Positions 56,050 through 64,000 of a DNA stretch of 64,000 nucleotides are shown in pieces. Origin of the DNA: Dyella solisilvae (GTDB lineage Bacteria; Pseudomonadota; Gammaproteobacteria; Xanthomonadales; Rhodanobacteraceae); contig NZ_QQSY01000002.1 of NCBI RefSeq assembly GCF_003351225.1, positions 633,917-697,916 of the forward strand. Reading direction: 5' to 3'. The number at the start of each line of letters is the position of its first letter. Positions within the stretch are counted from its first letter, which is position 1. Both the position numbers and the translations under genes were made by a program. The notes under the pieces are model-generated. The model was not told the origin of the DNA. It searched no databases and saw only the letters and a list, made by a program, of their open reading frames with translations.

Positions 56050-57036
56050 ATGGTTCAGGGACGTGAAAACACCAGGCCGGCCCCACGCCGGGCGCCCCGG
56101 GTGTCCTATCGGCAGGCCGACCCGGCGGCCGTGCTGGCCGAGCCCGGCGCCTTGGCCGTGTTTGGCTTCGGGGCGGGCGCGGCGACCAGTGACGATCCTC
56201 GCTGGCTGCGTGTGGCGCTGGAAACCTTCGACGCCCCGGCGCCGTTGGAGATCTGGCAGGTGGATGCGCCGGTCACCCAGGGTCGCGAAGGCGACCTTTG
56301 CTGGGCCGCCGGTGGCGGATGGCTCTATGCGGCGGTCGAGCTGGATGAAGCCGTGCATGGTGGTCCGCGTGCAACGGCGGCGACCGCCTATGCCCAGCTG
56401 CGCGCCTTCCTGGCCGGCCGCAGCGAGCGGCACGTCCTGCGCATCTGGAATTACCTCGCCGACATCAACCAGGGTGAAGGCGACGACGAGCGCTACAAGT
56501 TGTTCTGCGAGGGCCGCGTGGACGGCATGGGCGATTTCTTCGCCGAAGGCTTTCCCGCCGCCACCGCCATCGGCCACCACCAGGCGGGCGCGCGGTTGCA
56601 GGTTTACCTGCTGGCCTGTGACCAGGCCGGCGAGCGGGTGGAAAACCCCCGGCAGGTCAGCGCCTGGCGCTATCCCCGCCAATATGGCCGCAGCGCGCCT
56701 ACCTTCGCCCGCGCCATGGCGCTGCCGGCCCAGGACGCGCTGGCCATCTCAGGAACCGCCGCGGTGGTCGGGCACGCCTCGGCCCACGAAGACGACCTGC
56801 TGGCCCAGCTGGACGAGACGCTCGCCAATCTGGAGGCCTTGCTCGGCAGCGCCGGCATGGGCGCCGGCTTCGACACGCAGTCTCCGCTGAAGGCGTATGT
56901 GCGCCACGCGGCCGATGCGGCGCTAGTGCATGACTTCCTGCAGCGACGCCTGCCCGGCGTCCCGGTGCTCAGCCTGCACGGCGATATCTGCCGGCAGGAA
57001 CTACTGGTGGAAATCGACGGCTGGCGTTACGCCTAG
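56050..57036 (+). CDS. xanB2: Chorismatase of the FkbO/Hyg5/XanB2 type
   Basis: A 328-residue protein of the chorismatase family, which hydrolyses chorismate to hydroxybenzoates or related dihydro acids. Recognisable regions are LAVFGFGAGAATSDDPRWLR, the RIWNYLADINQGEGDDERYK segment, DGMGDFFAEGFPAATAIGHH, and the C-terminal SLHGDICRQELLVEIDG motif typical of these enzymes. In Xanthomonas, XanB2 makes 3- and 4-hydroxybenzoate for xanthomonadin and ubiquinone. Its position divergent from the ACP gene supports the same role. The ATG at 56050 is chosen over upstream in-frame codons. Confidence 0.88.
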   Translation: MVQGRENTRPAPRRAPRVSYRQADPAAVLAEPGALAVFGFGAGAATSDDPRWLRVALETFDAPAPLEIWQVDAPVTQGREGDLCWAAGGGWLYAAVELDEAVHGGPRATAATAYAQLRAFLAGRSERHVLRIWNYLADINQGEGDDERYKLFCEGRVDGMGDFFAEGFPAATAIGHHQAGARLQVYLLACDQAGERVENPRQVSAWRYPRQYGRSAPTFARAMALPAQDALAISGTAAVVGHASAHEDDLLAQLDETLANLEALLGSAGMGAGFDTQSPLKAYVRHAADAALVHDFLQRRLPGVPVLSLHGDICRQELLVEIDGWRYA

Positions 57037-57046
57037 CACACCCGTT

Positions 57047-57844
57047 TTAGCCGCCGAAGCCGCGTGGCGAGTGGCAGGCCGGGAAGGCCTGGCGGAAGTG
57101 GTCCTGCAGGAATCCTGCGAGCGATGCCTTCCGATCCGGCAGGCCCACATACAGGTCGGCCACCGAGACGTCGCCCTTGCCATCCTCCAGCGCCGACACC
57201 GGCACGCTGCTCAGCACCGCCGCGTGGACGGTCAGGCCGCCGGAGCGATAGCGGAACAAAGCGGTGCAGTCGTCGGGGCGCGATTGCCAGCTCATCACCG
57301 GATTGGTCTGGCCAAGGTCGATACCCGGCGAGTTGTGCTGGCTGCCCAGGCGTTCACCCGCGCCCGGCAACAGGCCTTCGGTCTCCTCCAGCAGGCAGGA
57401 CTCGCAAGCCGGGATCACCGTGTAGGTGATCCAGCCGGCTGAGGCGCCCTCGGGGGCGACGAAGGTGTACAGGGTGTTGCCGTCGGCGCCGATGGCCGCG
57501 TGCTGCACGCGCCAACCCTGCGGGACCGGCATCCAGCCGACCACTTCGCCGTAGAACCATTGGGGCGCGTCTTTGGACGTCGTGTCGGCCGCCGGCACCG
57601 GCGGCAGCTTTGCGGCGTTGGCGCGGACCCAATCACCAGCGCCTGAGTGCACGTCAATCAGCGTGACCATGGCGCCACCGACCGACGTCACGTGCAGCAT
57701 GTAGTCGACGCCGGGCGCCGACTGCGTCTGCGGCGTCGTGCGCAACTCGCGCACGCCGGCGGAAGCGTGTGACGACGCGGCGGCCAGCACGGCCAGCAGG
57801 GCCGCGGCGACGATCAGGAAGACACTGGCGAATCGGTGTTGCAT
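57047..57844 (-). CDS. Exported protein of unknown function
   Basis: A 265-residue protein with a signal peptide (MQHRFASVFLIVAAALLAVL, cleavage near SHASA). The mature part has two cysteine pairs in IPACESCLLEETEGLLPGAG and later single cysteines, with aromatic-rich beta-type segments such as APQWFYGEVVGWMPVPQGWR. I do not recognise a domain with certainty; DUF4850-type proteins look somewhat similar. Its stop codon lies 10 bases from the chorismatase stop, in convergent orientation. The ATG at 57844 starts the signal peptide. Confidence 0.65.
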   Translation of the reverse strand: MQHRFASVFLIVAAALLAVLAAASSHASAGVRELRTTPQTQSAPGVDYMLHVTSVGGAMVTLIDVHSGAGDWVRANAAKLPPVPAADTTSKDAPQWFYGEVVGWMPVPQGWRVQHAAIGADGNTLYTFVAPEGASAGWITYTVIPACESCLLEETEGLLPGAGERLGSQHNSPGIDLGQTNPVMSWQSRPDDCTALFRYRSGGLTVHAAVLSSVPVSALEDGKGDVSVADLYVGLPDRKASLAGFLQDHFRQAFPACHSPRGFGG

Positions 57845-57913
57845 GAACCCACTCCTGTCAGGTGTGCAAGAACCCATGGAACTGGCCTCCACCATCGGCA
57901 GAGGACCACACTG

Positions 57914-58492
57914 TCACGATGAAGCACCGCCCTTGGCGTAGGCCGGATCCAGATGGCCTAGAAACGCGCGGATCTGCGCGTTGAGATACGGGTTGGCCGC
58001 GCCCTCCGCCTGATCGACCACGGTTTCGTCGTGGAACGACTGGGTCTTCAACAGGCTGCCGCTGGCCGAGTCGAACACGTGCACGGTGGCGGTGTAGCTC
58101 ACCAGCGGCGGGCCGTGTCCGCCGCTCATCATGGCGCTGTTGGACAAGGCCATTTCGGGCACGTAGCGCACGACCACCCGATAAGGCCTGGCCTGGTCGC
58201 CTGTCGCCGATGGCGTGCCGTTGGAGAAGGCCGGATCATTCGGCGCAACCGCATGGACGGACAGGTGGCGCCAGTCCGCCCAGTCGTCGAAGGCGCGCTC
58301 GACAATCTCGCAGTTGACCGTCTTGCTGGTGCAGGCCAGATAGAACTCGAAACGTGGCTTGGCGTCGGCGCCGAACAGTTGCAGCGGCCCGCGGCTCGCC
58401 GTCGCGCCACCCGCGCCCACCGATGCCGTGCTCGCACAACCGTGCAGGCACAACGCCGCCAACATCATCGTGCCTAACATCCGGATACGCAT
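57914..58492 (-). CDS. Lipoprotein of unknown function
   Basis: A 192-residue protein with a lipoprotein signal whose lipobox is LHGC (Cys about 19). The mature part starts with a Gly/Ala/Ser stretch and then has YLACTSKTVNCEIVERAFDD, RPYRVVVRYVPEMALSNSAM and VSYTATVHVFDSASGSLLKT; the last resembles the beta-strand pattern of DUF4136-like lipoproteins, but this is not firm. The ATG at 58492 has AAGGAG 7 bases upstream. It lies between the preceding exported protein gene and glmU on the same strand. Confidence 0.7.
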   Translation of the reverse strand: MRIRMLGTMMLAALCLHGCASTASVGAGGATASRGPLQLFGADAKPRFEFYLACTSKTVNCEIVERAFDDWADWRHLSVHAVAPNDPAFSNGTPSATGDQARPYRVVVRYVPEMALSNSAMMSGGHGPPLVSYTATVHVFDSASGSLLKTQSFHDETVVDQAEGAANPYLNAQIRAFLGHLDPAYAKGGASS

Positions 58493-58561
58493 GACCAACT
58501 CCTTGGTGGGCGAATACGAACCTGCGAAATATCTGCTGGGAAAGCAGGGTTGGACAGCGGC

Positions 58562-59935
58562 TCAGCTCTTCTTCACCGGGCGACGCCAACCGCCGATCGT
58601 CATCTGGCGTGCACGCGCCACGGTCAACTCGCCCGGCGGTGCATCCTTGCCGATCACGGAGCCGGCGCCGATCGTGGCCTGCGCGCCGATGGTCACCGGC
58701 GCCACCAGCGCGGTGTTGGATCCGATGAACGCGCCGTCGCCGATGATGGTCGGGTGCTTGTTCACGCCGTCGTAGTTGCAGGTGATGGTGCCGGCGCCGA
58801 CGTTCACGCCGCTGCCGATCACCGTGTCGCCCAGATAGCTGAGGTGGTTGGCCTTGCTGCCTTCGCCCAGCTTGGCCTTCTTGGTCTCGACGAAGTTGCC
58901 GATGTGCACGCCGGCGGCCAGTTCGGTACCCGGGCGCAGGCGCGCGAACGGACCGATGATGCACGGCCCGTGCGTCACCACGCCCTCCAGGTCGCAGTGC
59001 GCCTGCACCACGGTGCCGGCCGCGAGGTCCACATCCTTGAGGCGGCAGAACGGGCCGATGCGCACGTCCTCGCCCAGCGAGACCTGGCCCTCCAGGATCA
59101 CGTCGATGTCGATTTCCACGTCCATGCCGGCACGCACGCTGCCGCGCACGTCCAGTCGGGCCGGATCGGCCATGCGCACGCCTTCCAGCGCCAGCGCCTT
59201 GGCCGCACGCTGGCGGTATTCGGCCTCCAGCTCAGCCAGCTGCCAGGGATTGTTGGCGCCGGCGGCCTCGAAGGCGTCCTCGCATTCCACGCATGCGGCG
59301 GCGCGGTTCTCGCCGGCGGCCATGGCGAAAATATCAGTGAGGTAATACTCACCCTGCACGTTGTTGCGATCGAGCCGCGACGTCCACCGCTTCAAGGCGT
59401 CCGCCTCCGCGGCGACGATGCCGGTGTTGATCAGGTTGGTCGCGCGCTGGGCGTCGTCGGCGTCCTTGTCCTCCACCACCTGGCGCACGAGGCCGTTGCC
59501 ATCGCGCAGCACACGGCCATAGCCGGAAGGATCCGCCACGCGCGTGGCCAGCAGCGCCACGGTGCCTTCAGCCGAAACCAGCCGCTTGAGGGTCTGCGCC
59601 CGCGTGAGCGGCACATCGCCGTAGAGCACCAGCACGACTGCCTCGTCGGGCACGTCCAGCAGGGCCTCGCGCACCGCATGGCCGGTGCCCAGGCGCTGGG
59701 ACTGCAGCACCCAGCGCAGATCCGCCTGCCCCTCGAAGGCCGCCCGCACCTGCTCGCCGCAGTGCCCGTAGACCAGATGGATCGCCTGTGGCTGCAGCGC
59801 GCGCGCCGCATCGAGCACGTGGGCGAGCAGGGGGCGTCCGGCCAGCGGCATCAGCACCTTGGCCTTCTTCGACTTCATGCGCTTGCCTTCGCCAGCGGCG
59901 AGGACGATCACATGCAGGGGGGCGGTTTTGTTCAT
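58562..59935 (-). CDS. glmU: Bifunctional N-acetylglucosamine-1-phosphate uridyltransferase/glucosamine-1-phosphate acetyltransferase
   Basis: GlmU makes UDP-N-acetylglucosamine for peptidoglycan and lipopolysaccharide. The 457-residue protein has the N-terminal uridyltransferase domain with [33 protein letters not shown] and [10 protein letters not shown], and the C-terminal left-handed beta-helix acetyltransferase domain with [40 protein letters not shown] and [20 protein letters not shown]. It lies downstream of the ATP synthase genes on the same strand, a common arrangement in gammaproteobacteria. Confidence 0.98.
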   Translation of the reverse strand: MNKTAPLHVIVLAAGEGKRMKSKKAKVLMPLAGRPLLAHVLDAARALQPQAIHLVYGHCGEQVRAAFEGQADLRWVLQSQRLGTGHAVREALLDVPDEAVVLVLYGDVPLTRAQTLKRLVSAEGTVALLATRVADPSGYGRVLRDGNGLVRQVVEDKDADDAQRATNLINTGIVAAEADALKRWTSRLDRNNVQGEYYLTDIFAMAAGENRAAACVECEDAFEAAGANNPWQLAELEAEYRQRAAKALALEGVRMADPARLDVRGSVRAGMDVEIDIDVILEGQVSLGEDVRIGPFCRLKDVDLAAGTVVQAHCDLEGVVTHGPCIIGPFARLRPGTELAAGVHIGNFVETKKAKLGEGSKANHLSYLGDTVIGSGVNVGAGTITCNYDGVNKHPTIIGDGAFIGSNTALVAPVTIGAQATIGAGSVIGKDAPPGELTVARARQMTIGGWRRPVKKS

Positions 59936-59990
59936 GTGGATCCCTGGATGGAGCTAGCCGCGGAGCATAGCAGCGTGCGGATGGACGGCC

Positions 59991-60554
59991 TCAGTCGTCT
60001 GAATGGCCTAGTTCGGGCACGCCGTCATGGGCGAGCGGCAGCGCCTCGACGAGCGGCCGACCATCGCGCCAGGCGAAGCGGAACAGGTAGCCCACGCTGA
60101 ACGGCTGCGGCCCGCTGTCCACGTCGTGCGCGTTGCCGGCCGCGTCGGCGGCCCAGCGGCTGGTGCGAAGGGGCATGAAGATCCACTGCAGCGCTGCCTC
60201 GCGCACCGCCGCGGCGAATAGGCGGCGCTGCGCATCTGCCTGCGGCTCACCGTCGATACGCACTTCGGCCACCTTGCCCTGTTCATCCACCATCAGCCGC
60301 GCCCGGATCTCCTGCGGTGGCAGGCGGGCGGTTACCAGGGTGGGTGGATAGACCGGTAGCGGATGACTCGGCACGTCCCCGCCGGTCGAAGCCTGGCCGA
60401 GCGCCAGCGGTATGTGCTGCATGGCGACCGCGGAAGGCGAGCCACCGCTGCGAGGCACAGTAGCGCACGCGCCGAGCACGAGGGTCATGAGCATGATCGC
60501 CAGTGGGCCGCGCCGGAGGCATGCGCCGAATCGATCGTCATGCTGCGCCGCCAT
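59991..60554 (-). CDS. Lipoprotein with TonB-like C-terminal domain
   Basis: A 187-residue protein whose N-terminal LAIMLMTLVLGACATVP contains a lipobox (LGAC). The mature part has PLPVYPPTLVTARLPPQEIR and RLMVDEQGKVAEVRIDGEPQ, the beta-alpha-beta pattern of the TonB C-terminal domain, and a longer ending with FSVGYLFRFAWRDG. It is probably a periplasmic TonB-domain protein rather than a real energy transducer, since it has no proline-rich spanner. It lies after the atp operon terminator and before glmU. Confidence 0.75.
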   Translation of the reverse strand: MAAQHDDRFGACLRRGPLAIMLMTLVLGACATVPRSGGSPSAVAMQHIPLALGQASTGGDVPSHPLPVYPPTLVTARLPPQEIRARLMVDEQGKVAEVRIDGEPQADAQRRLFAAAVREAALQWIFMPLRTSRWAADAAGNAHDVDSGPQPFSVGYLFRFAWRDGRPLVEALPLAHDGVPELGHSDD

Positions 60555-60597
60555 GGACCGCGCCTCCCAATCGCTGCGCCAGCAGCATAAACAAAAA

Positions 60598-60617
60598 CGC
60601 CGGCCCCAAGGCCGGCG
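60598..60617 (-). terminator. Rho-independent terminator of the atp operon
   Basis: Perfect 8-base arms CGCCGGCC and GGCCGGCG with a CCAA loop. On the minus strand it is followed by TTTTTG, 39 bases past the atpC stop codon. Confidence 0.92.
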
Positions 60618-60655
60618 CTTCGTATCCTTCGCCCGCTCGCGCGGGGAACGACGGC

Positions 60656-61081
60656 TTAGTGCTTGAGCGTCTTGCGCAGGCGCTCCAGCGCCTGCAGCTG
60701 GGTCATGGCCTGGGCCAGCTTGGCCTGGGCCTCGGCGATCTCGACGGCGTCGGTGCGGTTGGCCAAGGCGTCCTCGGCTTCCTGCTTGGCGCGCTGTGCG
60801 GCGGCCTCGTCCAGGTCGGCGGCGCGTGCGGCGGTATCGGCCAGCACGGTGACGACCTGCGGCTGCACTTCCAGGATGCCGCCCGACACCCAGAACTGCT
60901 GACGCTCGCCGTTGCCCAGCACCACGTCGACGTGGCCGGCCTTCAGGCGGGTGATCAGCGGCGCGTGGCGGGGCGCGATGCCCAGCTCGCCCATCTCGCC
61001 GGTGGCCACCACCAGCTGCGCGTCGCCCGAGAAAATCTCGGCTTCGGCGCTGACGATGTCGACACGGAGGGTATGAGTCAT
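60656..61081 (-). CDS. atpC: ATP synthase F1 subunit epsilon
   Basis: The epsilon subunit couples and regulates rotation of the F1 motor. The 141-residue protein begins [20 protein letters not shown], continues with [20 protein letters not shown] (the beta-sandwich domain) and ends with an Ala/Gln-rich helical hairpin, normal for the family. It is the last gene of the operon. Confidence 0.97.
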   Translation of the reverse strand: MTHTLRVDIVSAEAEIFSGDAQLVVATGEMGELGIAPRHAPLITRLKAGHVDVVLGNGERQQFWVSGGILEVQPQVVTVLADTAARAADLDEAAAQRAKQEAEDALANRTDAVEIAEAQAKLAQAMTQLQALERLRKTLKH

Positions 61082-61176
61082 GACGGTATTCCGGTGCGTT
61101 CGATGAAAAGCAGACGATGCTGTGTGGAGCTAGGCGAAGCGCGATGCACGCGCTTCACCGCCAGGCTTCACACGGA

Positions 61177-62765
<1,589 letters not shown>

Positions 62766-62767
62766 TC

Positions 62768-63697
62768 TTACACCGCCGCCGCGCCGCTGACGATTTCCGA
62801 GATTTCCTGGGTAATCGCCGCCTGACGCGCCTTGTTGTAGACCAGCGTCAGTTCGCCGATCACCTTGGTCGCGTTGTCGGACGCGCTCTTCATCGCCACC
62901 ATGCGTGCCGCATGCTCACTGGCGAGGTTTTCCAGCACACCCTGATACACCACCGACTCGATGTAGCGCGCCAGCACGTGCTCTAGCACGGTGACCGCGT
63001 CGGGTTCGTAGATGTAGTCCCAGTCGTGCTTCTGCTCGAGTGCGAGACCGGCCACCGGATAGTCCGGCGTGGTCGATCCCGTTTCGGCCGCGGCCAGTTC
63101 CTGCGCCACCGCCGGCAGCGGCAGCAGCGCGTGCACGGCCGGCGTCTGCACCATGGTGTTGACGAAGTCGTTGTGGGCGAGGAACACGCGATCGAGGCGG
63201 CCGCCCATGTAGGCGTCCAGCGCGATCTTGATCACGCCGATCAGGTCTTCCAGCTTCGGCCGCTCGCCCAGATGGCTGGCGGTGGCGACCAGATTGACGC
63301 CCTTGATGCGGCGGAAGAACTGGATGGCCTTCTGGCCCACAGCCACGACGTCGACTTCCACGCCCTGGTTGCGCCATTCCTGGATCGCAGGCAGCAGGCG
63401 ACGGAACAGGTTGGCGTTGAGGCCGCCGCACAGGCCGCGATCGGTGGAGATGATCACGTAGCCGACGCGGTTGACCGATTCACGCTCCTGCAGGAACGGA
63501 TGCTGGAAGTCGCTGGTGCTGGCCTGGGCGATGTGCGCGATCACCTTGCGCATGGATCGCGCATAGGGACGCGAGGCCTTCATCAGATCCTGCGCCTTGC
63601 GGATCTTCGAGGCCGAGACCATCTCGAGCGCGCGCGTCACCTTGCGCATGTTCTGCGTGCTCTTGATCTTGGTTTTGATTTCGCGTCCGCTTGCCAC
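62768..63697 (-). CDS. atpG: ATP synthase F1 subunit gamma
   Basis: The gamma subunit is the central rotor shaft of F1. The protein begins [20 protein letters not shown] and ends [20 protein letters not shown], both diagnostic. At 309 residues it is about 20 longer than the Escherichia coli protein. The extra residues lie near 200-230, after [11 protein letters not shown], where [20 protein letters not shown] replaces a short acidic loop. Confidence 0.98.
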   Translation of the reverse strand: MASGREIKTKIKSTQNMRKVTRALEMVSASKIRKAQDLMKASRPYARSMRKVIAHIAQASTSDFQHPFLQERESVNRVGYVIISTDRGLCGGLNANLFRRLLPAIQEWRNQGVEVDVVAVGQKAIQFFRRIKGVNLVATASHLGERPKLEDLIGVIKIALDAYMGGRLDRVFLAHNDFVNTMVQTPAVHALLPLPAVAQELAAAETGSTTPDYPVAGLALEQKHDWDYIYEPDAVTVLEHVLARYIESVVYQGVLENLASEHAARMVAMKSASDNATKVIGELTLVYNKARQAAITQEISEIVSGAAAV

Positions 63698-63750
63698 GTC
63701 TGCCTCAACCTTGTGGGTTATTGCGATCCCGGCGTTGCCACCGGCTTGCG

Positions 63751-63774
63751 GTACGGCCGTTCACACGGCCGTAC
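63751..63774 (-). promoter_or_regulatory. Hairpin between atpA and atpG
   Basis: Perfect 10-base arms GTACGGCCGT and ACGGCCGTAC with a TCAC loop in the atpA-atpG space. It lacks a T-tract, so it is probably an mRNA-processing or stability element rather than a terminator. Confidence 0.6.
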
Positions 63775-63788
63775 GCGCGGTCTGTTGC

Positions 63789-64000
63789 TTACCAGCTACC
63801 GGTCTTCTTGTACTCGTCGAGCGAGGACTTGAAGACGGCTTCGATGTCGTTGTTCCAGTCACCGGTGGCGACGATCTTCTTCATCAGGTCGCCGTGGTTC
63901 TGGTGCATGAAGGCGTGCAGGCCCTTCTCGAACGGCAGCACCTTGTTCTGCGGCAGGTCGTCGAGGTAGCCCTTCTCGGCTGCGTACACCGACAGCGCCA
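63789..64000 (-). CDS. atpA: ATP synthase F1 subunit alpha (C-terminal part, cut by window edge)
   Basis: Only the last 70 or so codons are inside the window. LSVYAAEKGYLDDLPQNKVL followed by FEKGLHAFMHQNHGDLMKKI matches the C-terminal domain of the alpha subunit, and the gene order atpA-atpG-atpD-atpC is the normal one. The rest of the gene lies beyond 64000. Confidence 0.95.
   Translation of the reverse strand, partial: ALSVYAAEKGYLDDLPQNKVLPFEKGLHAFMHQNHGDLMKKIVATGDWNNDIEAVFKSSLDEYKKTGSW

Noticed and set aside
58550-60100. Plus-strand open frame opposite glmU
   Set aside because: Antisense shadow of glmU with no domain features.

Overview
The window is high-GC chromosomal DNA from a gammaproteobacterium of the Xanthomonadales, most likely family Rhodanobacteraceae (Dyella, Luteibacter or Rhodanobacter type). 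This is inferred from gene content: a xanthomonadin-like aryl-polyene cluster with a XanB2-type chorismatase, tandem secreted S10 peptidases, a glyoxylate-shunt pair next to a LysR regulator, and several families of short palindromic repeats. No rRNA, tRNA, CRISPR array, insertion sequence or prophage was recognised. Most of the window is ordinary core genome with short spacers.

Layout. 0.1-4.2 kb: ubiE, a membrane protein, a GST/cupin/EamA-exporter operon and a divergent Lrp-type regulator. 4.2-12.6 kb: secreted hydrolases (two S10 peptidases, a Tat-exported phosphoesterase, an EF-hand protein, an M1 aminopeptidase, an alpha/beta hydrolase). 12.7-19.9 kb: housekeeping (isoprenylcysteine-methyltransferase-like protein, YgjP-type metallopeptidase, rdgC, aromatic aminotransferase, ttcA, GNAT, pssA). 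20.0-23.9 kb: a MarR/FUSC/DUF1656/HlyD efflux operon behind an AT-rich palindromic operator. 24.0-27.9 kb: a lipoprotein, an M16 peptidase and a tiny exported protein behind a canonical sigma-54 promoter. 28-33.5 kb: trmL, ubiJ-ubiB, truC, arfB, an acyltransferase and a LysE exporter. 33.6-37.8 kb: LysR regulator divergent from aceB-aceA. 37.9-46.6 kb: CPA1 antiporter, comM/yifB, ubiK, a P-II protein, gpmA, a beta-solenoid repeat protein, hemF and a DUF218 protein.

46.7-57.0 kb is the aryl-polyene (xanthomonadin-type) locus. Ketosynthase, chain-length-factor-like protein and glycosyltransferase run rightward. ACP, membrane protein, dehydratase, acyltransferase, LolA-like carrier, MMPL exporter, second dehydratase and ketoreductase run leftward in a tightly overlapping operon. 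A chorismatase diverges from the ACP gene and would supply a hydroxybenzoate starter. A starter-activating ligase is not in the window.

57.0-64.0 kb: two exported proteins of unknown function, glmU, a TonB-domain lipoprotein, and the distal F1 ATP synthase operon (atpA partial, atpG, atpD, atpC) ending in a rho-independent terminator.

The least ordinary signals are non-coding or very small. One is a 30-bp-period array of CATCCATG-core hairpins inside the atp operon, with a second copy upstream of the LysE exporter gene; the copies can encode related mini-peptides and one overlaps the downstream start codon. The second is the sigma-54 promoter with a 16-bp perfect upstream palindrome driving a 66-residue exported protein. 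The third is a pair of AGTGAG-type palindromes lying exactly between convergent genes.
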